The translations under genes and the position numbers were made by a program. DNA of 7,600 nucleotides from positions 1 through 7,600 of the forward strand of contig JAAWLS010000110.1 in NCBI GenBank assembly GCA_022798035.1, given 5' to 3'. The DNA comes from Lachnospiraceae bacterium (GTDB lineage Bacteria; Bacillota; Clostridia; Lachnospirales; Lachnospiraceae). The notes beneath the pieces were generated by a model. The model was not told where the DNA came from, made no database searches, and saw only the letters and a list, made by a program, of their open reading frames with translations. Below, in pieces: positions 1-4,792 of the stretch (position 1 is its first letter; each line of letters begins with the position of its first letter).

Positions 1-1
1 G

Positions 2-424
2 TTCCGGGGAAATTTTGCAAATATATATTCGCTTCATGGAATGGACAACAGTTATTTCACCGTGAATGGAAAAGGTGAAATTTATACGAAACTCTGTGTA
101 AAAGTACAGAACTTTGATTATGTACATATGAAGATGAAACTAAAGTTGAAAGATGGAAAATTTGTGAAAGTACCCACAAAGTCATATACGCTTGCGGATG
201 CGGAATTTCCGTTCCGTCCAAAGAAGAATATTACCGTATACACGAAGCCGGGAGGAACGAAGAAAGCCTTTACAGTAAAAAAAGAAGACAAAATTTATCT
301 CTGCAGACTGTATACAAAAAATGGGAAGAAAATATATTTAAAGGTAAAAAATAAAAATGGAAAAACAGGATATATTGAGCCCAAAAAAGTGCCCACTTAT
401 GATGATGGCACAAACCATGTATAA
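2..424 (+). CDS. 3' end of a Lys-rich, probably secreted protein with an SH3-like C-terminal module (5' end outside window)
   Basis: The frame is open from the first bases of the window to a TAA at 422-424. The ATG at 41 has no Shine-Dalgarno sequence, so I read this as the C-terminal 140 residues of a longer gene rather than a gene starting at 41. The visible part is rich in Lys, Tyr and Val and alternates short beta-strand-like stretches. From about 235 to 400 the pattern VYTKPGGTKKAFTV, then KIYLCRLYTKNGKKIYLKV, then GKTGYI resembles a bacterial SH3 (SH3b) fold, which usually binds cell wall or occurs in extracellular proteins. The next gene starts 51 bases downstream with no terminator between them and has a similar Lys-rich composition, so the two are probably co-transcribed secreted proteins. 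The N-terminus and any signal peptide cannot be seen. The SH3-like call is by pattern only; the exact family is unknown. Confidence 0.6.
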   Translation, partial: FRGNFANIYSLHGMDNSYFTVNGKGEIYTKLCVKVQNFDYVHMKMKLKLKDGKFVKVPTKSYTLADAEFPFRPKKNITVYTKPGGTKKAFTVKKEDKIYLCRLYTKNGKKIYLKVKNKNGKTGYIEPKKVPTYDDGTNHV

Positions 425-475
425 ATGAATCTGGGATGGTACATGAGAAACTGAACAATAGGAAGGAGAAAAAGT

Positions 476-1168
476 ATGAAAAAGATTACAAAGAAAACAT
501 TAGCAGTAGTATTGGCAATTTTTATGGTGATTCAGGCGCTGCCTTCCGCTGTCGTTCATGCAGCGGCACCGAACGTTCAGAAGAATTTAAAAATTTGGTT
601 GTATGACAGCATGAAATCCAACACAGCTTATATCTACATTCAGAATCCAGTGAAAAAAGGAAAAATCACAAAAATTAAAAACAGCAAACCATCTGTGGCA
701 AAAGTTACAGCAGGTACAAACAGTTATCTTGCCGTAATGCCAAAGTCGGAAGGCAAAACTAAGGTGACATTCCAATATGCTAAGAAAAAATTGACGACAA
801 AAATTACCGTTGTAAAATGGGCAAACCCATGTAAAGAATTTAGAATCGGAAAGAAAAATTATGCGAAAAATTTTGAAAAATCAGGGCATTATAACTTGAA
901 CCAGCAAAAAAAGGATAAAAATGAAAAAATCAAAATTGTACCGAAAAAAGGATGGAAACTTTCAAAAATAGAAAGATTCACGATGGAAAGTCCGGCAAAA
1001 AAAGTAAAAAATAATTCTAAAGTAAATTTGACCACAAAAGGAACCGGAACGGGAATCTATGTTTATTTTAAAAATACCAAAACCGGAAAAATGCGGAAAT
1101 TGTATTTAGGATATTCCAATATTCCGATTCCAAGCACAAATATTTACGACTATCAGGTGGAGGAGTAA
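476..1168 (+). CDS. Small secreted Lys-rich protein with signal peptide and probable bacterial Ig-like domain
   Basis: The 230-residue product starts at an ATG seven bases after a strong GGAAGGAG (461-468). Residues 1-30 form a classical signal peptide: a KKITKK basic start, a hydrophobic core around AVVLAIFMVIQAL, and a likely cleavage site near VHA (27-29). Residues about 35-115 resemble a bacterial Ig-like (Big_2-type) beta-sandwich, with the typical NSKPSVAKV stretch followed by LAVMPKSEGKTKVTF and a closing TTKITVV strand. The C-terminal half (about 116-230) is Lys/Asn-rich with beta-like segments and no motif I recognise. There is no LPXTG anchor or transmembrane segment after the signal peptide, so the protein is probably released or held by charge on the wall. 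The DNA is strongly A-rich, unlike the nad genes to the right. The specific function is unknown; it is probably co-transcribed with the preceding gene. Confidence 0.8.
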   Translation: MKKITKKTLAVVLAIFMVIQALPSAVVHAAAPNVQKNLKIWLYDSMKSNTAYIYIQNPVKKGKITKIKNSKPSVAKVTAGTNSYLAVMPKSEGKTKVTFQYAKKKLTTKITVVKWANPCKEFRIGKKNYAKNFEKSGHYNLNQQKKDKNEKIKIVPKKGWKLSKIERFTMESPAKKVKNNSKVNLTTKGTGTGIYVYFKNTKTGKMRKLYLGYSNIPIPSTNIYDYQVEE

Positions 1169-1170
1169 AT

Positions 1171-1419
1171 TTAGAGGCCGCAAAGATAAAATGTAGGACG
1201 GGAGCTTTTGAGGACTGTATAAAGTTTGGGAAGAAGGCTACAGGTGTTACAGAGATTGGCAGGGGCATCTTTTGAGAGCAGTAAGAAATTAGGAAATATA
1301 GACAAATCTATGAAGCTGGAGAAAATAAGGCAGAATGCCAAGATGAAGGTTTAGGCAAGAAATTATCAGCCTGTCAGAAGCCAAGCATAGGGAAGAGTGA
1401 TAAAAAAGATAATAGATGA
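1171..1419 (+). pseudogene. Degenerate remnant of a BspA-type leucine-rich-repeat (LRR_5) gene, two frameshifts
   Basis: No intact frame exists here, but LRR_5 patterns run through it in shifted frames. In frame 1 (1201-1272) the sequence reads GAFEDCIKF, then GVTEIG. It meets a TGA at 1273. In frame 2 from about 1265 it continues as SFESSKKLGNIDKSMKLEKI and on to QNAKMK, ending at a TAG at 1352. Removing one G from the G run at 1262-1265 joins the two as IGRASFESSKKL, which matches the repeat IGSNAFSGCTKL of the intact gene at 1683. In frame 1 from 1348 the sequence reads GLGKK, which recurs in the C-terminal module of that intact gene (residues 161-165), and then stops at 1417. No start codon with a ribosome binding site is present. 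I infer a decayed relative or tandem copy of the downstream LRR gene; a sequencing error could explain one frameshift but not both. Confidence 0.6.
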
Positions 1420-1482
1420 GAGAATTCGAAATGTCTTTTATTACACTGCTTGCCTGCATAGATAGGAACAACAAACGAAAAT

Positions 1483-1531
1483 AAATAAGCCTGCCTTGTA
1501 ATCTTAGCCAGATATAAGGCAGGTTTATTTT
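1483..1531 (+). terminator. Rho-independent terminator, possibly bidirectional
   Basis: The arms at 1483-1497 (AAATAAGCCTGCCTT) and 1516-1530 (AAGGCAGGTTTATTT) pair over 15 positions with one G-T wobble. The loop is 18 bases. The 3' arm ends in a T-rich tail (TTTATTTT) and the 5' arm begins A-rich, so the hairpin could stop transcription from either side. It separates the surface-protein genes and the LRR remnant from the intact LRR gene at 1683. Confidence 0.75.
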
Positions 1532-1608
1532 AAAAAGTATCTTTGTTAGAAATTTTCCGTCAATTCGAGAAAAAATCAGGTACATATTTATAAATAAAAG
1601 CTGTTCGT

Positions 1609-1647
1609 CAATGGTGAAGTTTATGAAAATATTAAGTTTCACCATTG
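1609..1647 (+). promoter_or_regulatory. Long stem-loop in the leader of the LRR gene
   Basis: CAATGGTGAAGTTTA (1609-1623) can pair with TAAGTTTCACCATTG (1633-1647). The outer 10 pairs are Watson-Crick, followed by two G-U pairs and three more pairs, around a 9-base loop. No T tract follows, so it is not a terminator. It ends 17 bases before the ribosome binding site of the gene at 1683. As DNA it could be an operator; as RNA a leader hairpin affecting stability or translation. No known motif is recognised. Confidence 0.55.
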
Positions 1648-1682
1648 CCTATGCGGAAGGATGGGAAGGAGAAGTAAATAAG

Positions 1683-2291
1683 ATGAGGAAAATAAAATTA
1701 TGGAAGCGATTGACAGCACTGGCATTAAGTGCAGTATTGCTGATTTCAACGTCATCAGTGTTTGCAGAAGAAAGCGGACAGGCAGAGCAGAATTTGCAGG
1801 CGAGAGAGGCAGATGGATTTGTGATAGAAGATGAGCAGGCAGAGCAGGATGAGCAGACAAGGGAAGAAGTAGATGAGCCTGTGGCAGAAGAGGAACAAGA
1901 AGAACTGAATACCCGAACACGAGAGGCAGCTACAGATGGGCTTGTGATAGAGGATGGAGTACTAGTTGAGTATACGGGAGAGAGCGCCAATGTGATAATT
2001 CCAGATGGGGTTACGAGTATCGGCAGTAATGCATTCAGCGGCTGCACGAAACTTAAGAATCTGACTTTGCCGTCTAAAGTAAAAAGTATTGGTTCCAACG
2101 CTTTTTACGGCTGCAAAAATTTAAAGAAAATAACCATCAAGACGGCGAAACTTATCTCAAAAGGACTGGGAAAGAAGGCATTGAAAGGGATTCCATCCAA
2201 GGCAGTACTGCGTGTACCGGCAGGTAAGCAAAGAGCTTACCAGAAGCTTTTCTATAAGAAAGGATTGAATCGGAAAGTGAAAATCAAATAA
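1683..2291 (+). CDS. Small secreted BspA-type leucine-rich-repeat protein
   Basis: I chose the ATG at 1683 because it follows GGAAGGAG (1664-1671) and gives a clean signal peptide: basic start MRKIKLWKR, hydrophobic core LTALALSAVLLI, likely cleavage after VFA at residue 28. An in-frame ATG at 1611 lies inside a leader hairpin and would bury the signal peptide. The mature protein has a Glu/Gln-rich acidic region (29-83), then the DGLVIEDGVL lead-in typical of BspA-like proteins, then two Treponema-type LRRs (about 106-128 and 130-152) with IPDGVTSIGSNAF and GCTKLKNLTL patterns. A basic C-terminal module (155-202) with GLGKKALKGIP and VPAGKQRAYQKLF closes it. At 202 residues with two repeats it is very short for this family, whose members often carry many repeats. 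Such proteins are usually cell-surface or secreted adhesion-type proteins; no wall anchor is visible. Its ligand is unknown. Confidence 0.85.
   Translation: MRKIKLWKRLTALALSAVLLISTSSVFAEESGQAEQNLQAREADGFVIEDEQAEQDEQTREEVDEPVAEEEQEELNTRTREAATDGLVIEDGVLVEYTGESANVIIPDGVTSIGSNAFSGCTKLKNLTLPSKVKSIGSNAFYGCKNLKKITIKTAKLISKGLGKKALKGIPSKAVLRVPAGKQRAYQKLFYKKGLNRKVKIK
1812..1958 (+). repeat. Imperfect duplication of the DG(F/L)VIED module within the LRR gene
   Basis: Codons for DGFVIEDE (1812-1835) and DGLVIEDG (1935-1958) lie 123 bases apart, each preceded by a REA-type motif (AREA, TREAAT), with acidic Glu/Gln-rich filler between. In BspA-like proteins this motif normally occurs once, just before the LRRs, so the first copy looks like a truncated duplication that expanded the acidic spacer. 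Confidence 0.5.
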
Positions 2292-2302
2292 ACTTGTCTG
2301 CC

Positions 2303-2342
2303 ATCAACAGGCCGCTCATTAAAAAATGGGCGGCCTGTTGAT
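2303..2342 (+). terminator. Very stable hairpin after the LRR gene (terminator-like, no T tract)
   Basis: Arms 2303-2320 and 2325-2342 (core CAACAGGCCGC / GCGGCCTGTTG) pair over 18 positions with a single G-T wobble around an AAAA loop, starting 11 bases after the LRR stop codon. The position fits a transcription terminator or a 3'-end mRNA stabiliser, but the following bases (AGAATATTG) are not a T tract, so intrinsic termination is uncertain. Confidence 0.55.
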
Positions 2343-2414
2343 AGAATATTGAAAGTAAAAAAATGTTTTGAGCTCTTAAACGGTATTGATATGGTATCGC
2401 CTTCGCAATAACAC

Positions 2415-2443
2415 TGGAAATTTTCCGCCAGATGTGTTAAAAT
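2415..2443 (+). promoter_or_regulatory. Candidate sigma-A promoter with extended -10 for the nadB operon
   Basis: The sequence TGTTAAAAT (2435-2443) is an extended -10 (TG, one base, then TAAAAT). It lies 17 bases after TGGAAA (2415-2420), a 4-of-6 match to the -35 consensus. Transcription would start near 2450, leaving a leader of about 170 bases before nadB. The call is by eye; no NiaR or NrtR operator is recognised around it. Confidence 0.45.
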
Positions 2444-2513
2444 CTTAACAGTCAATATGACAGTGAGGAGAAAATCCCTGCTGCCTTTTCGGGAATGAAA
2501 TAGAAAGATAGGG

Positions 2514-2602
2514 GAGGCCGCTGCAAAATAGCATTTAAGCACAGGATTTCAATGTTCTGCAGAACATCAGATACAAGTTTGCTTTATTTATGCAGCAGTC
2601 TT
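2514..2602 (+). promoter_or_regulatory. Structured leader RNA element upstream of nadB
   Basis: GCTGCAAAATAG (2520-2531) pairs with 2584-2596 through 11 Watson-Crick pairs and one wobble, with one bulged A at 2590. Beyond one mismatch (2519/2597), 2514-2518 extends the helix with 2598-2602, using two wobbles. The helix encloses a 16-base palindrome that can form an inner hairpin. The 3' strand ends six bases before the nadB Shine-Dalgarno sequence (2609-2616). CTGCTGC at 2478-2484 is a perfect complement of GCAGCAG at 2592-2598 and would compete with the main helix, so two alternative folds are possible. This may be a regulatory leader; I recognise no known riboswitch class in it. Confidence 0.45.
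2552..2567. repeat. 16-bp perfect palindrome, candidate operator or hairpin
   Basis: ATGTTCTGCAGAACAT is an exact palindrome in the nadB leader. A dyad of this length could bind a dimeric repressor or form the apical hairpin of the leader RNA. It does not match an operator that I can name for NAD biosynthesis genes. Confidence 0.55.
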
Positions 2603-2618
2603 GCCGACAGGTGAGGAC

Positions 2619-3914
2619 ATGGAAAGAGAGACGGATGTTGTAATTGTGGGCACAGGGGCCGCGGGGCTTTTCTGTGCATTGCAGCTGCCGGAAAGTAAGA
2701 AAATCACAATCATCACGAAGGATGAAGCAGAAAACAGCGATTCCTTTCTGGCTCAGGGCGGAATTTGTGTTCTCCGGTCGGAGGACGATTATGATGAGTA
2801 TTTTGAAGATACCATGAAGGCAGGTCATTATAAGAATAACAGGGAATCCGTGGCGATGATGATAAGGAGTTCCAGGGAGATTATCGACCTGCTTCTGGAG
2901 TATGGGGTGGAATTTGAGCAGAGAGATGGGAAATTGATTTACACCAGAGAGGGCGGACATTCCCATCCGAGAATCTTGTTCCATGAAGATGTGACGGGAA
3001 AAGAGATTACGGGCAAATTACTGGAACAGGTGAAAAAGCGTAGGAATATCACCATGTACGAATATACGGAGATGATAGATATTCTCTGCAGAGACAATAT
3101 CTGCCGGGGAATTGTGGTGACGGACCGTCAGGGAAAGACGGCACCTGTCTGGGCAGAGCACACGGTATTTGCCTGCGGAGGCATTGGAGGCCTGTACTGC
3201 CACTCCACGAATTTTGCCCATCTGACTGGAGATGGAATTGCCGTTGCGCTGCGCCATGGGATTTCACTGCAGGATGTGAATTTTGTGCAGATTCATCCCA
3301 CTACGCTGTATTCGGAGAAGCCAGGAAGAAGATTTCTGATTTCAGAGTCAGTCCGGGGAGAGGGCGCTGTGCTTTACAATGCCAAAATGGAGCGGTTTGT
3401 GGACGAGCTGCTGCCGAGAGACGTGGTAACGTCTGTGATTGAGAGACAGATGAAAGAAGATGGGAAACCATATGTCTGGCTGTCCATGGAGCACATTGAC
3501 AGAGAAGATATTCTGGGGCATTTTCCCAACATTTATAAACGGTGTCTGGAGGAAGGGTACGACGTGACGAAAGAATGTATTCCTGTGGTGCCGGGACAGC
3601 ACTATTTTATGGGAGGTATTCAGTCTGATTTGGAAGGCAGGACTTCCATGAAATGTCTCTATGCCGTAGGAGAGACAAGCTGTAACGGTGTTCACGGAGC
3701 CAACCGTCTAGCCAGCAATTCTCTTTTGGAGAGCCTGGTGTTTGCAAGACGGGCCGCTGTGGATATCTTGTCAGAGAAGGAGCGGCCGGAGCAGTTCTCT
3801 GAGGCAGAGTTGTTTCAGCCTGAGCGGTATTTTGATGTAGAGGCGCTGCGCCGGGAAAATCAGGAATTAGTGAAACAGGAAATAGAAAGGATGAAACAGG
3901 AAAATGAACAATAA
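2619..3914 (+). CDS. nadB: L-aspartate oxidase (NadB), short clostridial-type form
   Basis: This is a FAD-dependent cytoplasmic enzyme that oxidises L-aspartate to iminoaspartate, the first step of de novo NAD synthesis; under anaerobic conditions the family can use fumarate as electron acceptor. The 431-residue product has the dinucleotide-binding GTGAAG (11-16), SFLAQGGI (42-49) and HSHPRILF (114-121). The flavin-fold substrate site is QIHPTTLY (His226), SESVRGEGA (Glu243, Arg246), Arg267, PGQHYFMGGI (His328) and HGANRLASNSLLE (Arg363). These match the active-site positions of E. coli NadB and separate it from fumarate reductase subunits only moderately; the adjoining nadC settles the choice. 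E. coli NadB is 540 residues; this one ends with a short Glu/Lys helix and lacks most of the C-terminal helical domain. The ATG at 2619 has AGGTGAGG just upstream; an in-frame TTG at 2601 is less likely. Confidence 0.93.
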   Translation: MERETDVVIVGTGAAGLFCALQLPESKKITIITKDEAENSDSFLAQGGICVLRSEDDYDEYFEDTMKAGHYKNNRESVAMMIRSSREIIDLLLEYGVEFEQRDGKLIYTREGGHSHPRILFHEDVTGKEITGKLLEQVKKRRNITMYEYTEMIDILCRDNICRGIVVTDRQGKTAPVWAEHTVFACGGIGGLYCHSTNFAHLTGDGIAVALRHGISLQDVNFVQIHPTTLYSEKPGRRFLISESVRGEGAVLYNAKMERFVDELLPRDVVTSVIERQMKEDGKPYVWLSMEHIDREDILGHFPNIYKRCLEEGYDVTKECIPVVPGQHYFMGGIQSDLEGRTSMKCLYAVGETSCNGVHGANRLASNSLLESLVFARRAAVDILSEKERPEQFSEAELFQPERYFDVEALRRENQELVKQEIERMKQENEQ

Positions 3915-4758
3915 TATTACTATGAGATTAAATGCAGACGAGTTGATTTTACAGGCATTGCGGGAGGATATTTCCAGTGAGGATGTCACCACAAATGCAG
4001 TGATGCCAAAAGCTCAGAAAGGCGAGGCACAGTTAATCTGCAAACAGGACGGTGTTCTGGCTGGATTATTTGTATTTCAGCGGGTGTTTGAGCTGTTGGA
4101 TGAGAGCGTTGACCTGGAATTCCATTTTACAGATGGAGACAATGTGAAAAAGGGGGATTTGATTGGAACTATAACGGGAGATATCCGGGCAATTTTGTCC
4201 GGGGAGCGGACTGCTCTTAATTATCTTCAGAGAATGAGCGGAATTGCCACTTATACCAATTCTATTGCCAGGCTGTTAGAGGGCAGCAAAGTGAAACTGT
4301 TGGACACCAGAAAGACAACGCCCAATATGCGTATTTTTGAAAAATATGCGGTGAAAGTGGGAGGCGGTTACAACCACCGTTACAATCTCTCAGACGGCGT
4401 TCTGCTGAAAGACAATCACATCGGTGCAGCAGGCGGCGTGAAAGAGGCTGTTTTGATGGCTAAGGAATACGCTCCTTTTGTGCGCAAAATAGAGATTGAG
4501 TGCGAGACGGTGGAGATGGTAAAAGAGGCTGTGGAAGCCGGAGCTGACATCGTTATGCTGGACAATATGACTGTGGAGGAAATGAGAGAAGCCATCACCT
4601 GGATAGATGGAAGAGCAGAAATTGAGTGTTCCGGAAATGTGACGAGAGAGAATATCGAGCGTTACATTTCTCTGGGGGTAGATTATATTTCCAGCGGGGC
4701 CTTGACCCACTCTGCGCCTATTATGGATATTTCATTGAAAAACCTCCATGCAGTGTAA
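3904..4758 (+). CDS. nadC: Nicotinate-nucleotide pyrophosphorylase (quinolinate phosphoribosyltransferase)
   Basis: NadC converts quinolinate and PRPP to nicotinate mononucleotide, CO2 and pyrophosphate, the step where de novo synthesis joins the shared NAD pathway. The 284 residues match the usual family length. Visible hallmarks are ERTALN (101-106), DTRKTTP (134-140), the GGGYNHRYNLSD loop with His158 and Arg159, KDNHI (169-173), the EIECET strand (197-202), LDNM (219-222), ECSGN (241-245) and SSGALTHS (263-270). These supply the basic pocket for the quinolinate carboxylates and the phosphate sites. The ATG at 3904 overlaps the end of nadB by 11 bases and has only a short AGGA two bases upstream, so its translation is probably coupled to nadB. 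An in-frame ATG at 3922 has no ribosome binding site. nadA is missing beside it. Confidence 0.96.
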   Translation: MNNNITMRLNADELILQALREDISSEDVTTNAVMPKAQKGEAQLICKQDGVLAGLFVFQRVFELLDESVDLEFHFTDGDNVKKGDLIGTITGDIRAILSGERTALNYLQRMSGIATYTNSIARLLEGSKVKLLDTRKTTPNMRIFEKYAVKVGGGYNHRYNLSDGVLLKDNHIGAAGGVKEAVLMAKEYAPFVRKIEIECETVEMVKEAVEAGADIVMLDNMTVEEMREAITWIDGRAEIECSGNVTRENIERYISLGVDYISSGALTHSAPIMDISLKNLHAV

Positions 4759-4792
4759 GGAGTATTTTCAATGAGCACTGCATCTGAAAATA
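4748..4792 (+). promoter_or_regulatory. Two interleaved inverted repeats around the start of the GTPase-NYN gene
   Basis: ATGCAGTG (4748-4755) is perfectly complementary to CACTGCAT (4776-4783), and TATTTTCA (4763-4770) to TGAAAATA (4785-4792). The arms alternate, giving pseudoknot topology. TAAGGAG (4756-4762), which is both the nadC stop and the Shine-Dalgarno sequence, lies between the first two arms; ATGAG (4771-4775), with the start codon, lies between the second and third. Only one base separates the third and fourth arms, so full simultaneous pairing is sterically unlikely and alternative hairpins are more probable. Either fold would constrain translation initiation of the downstream gene; regulation is inferred. 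Confidence 0.55.

Noticed and set aside
1611..1682. Upstream in-frame ATG at 1611 for the LRR protein
   Set aside because: It lies in a leader stem, lacks a ribosome binding site, and would place 24 residues before an otherwise perfect signal peptide.
1649..2098. Antisense open frame of 149 codons opposite the LRR gene
   Set aside because: It is Ser-rich low-complexity sequence created by the complement of Glu/Gln codons, with no ribosome binding site or family match.
2457..2498. 13-codon upstream ORF in the nadB leader (MTVRRKSLLPFRE)
   Set aside because: It has no Shine-Dalgarno sequence before its ATG and its composition does not resemble an attenuator peptide; chance is the simpler reading.
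2601..2618. TTG start for nadB at 2601
   Set aside because: No ribosome binding site precedes it; the ATG at 2619 follows AGGTGAGG and gives the normal NadB N-terminus.
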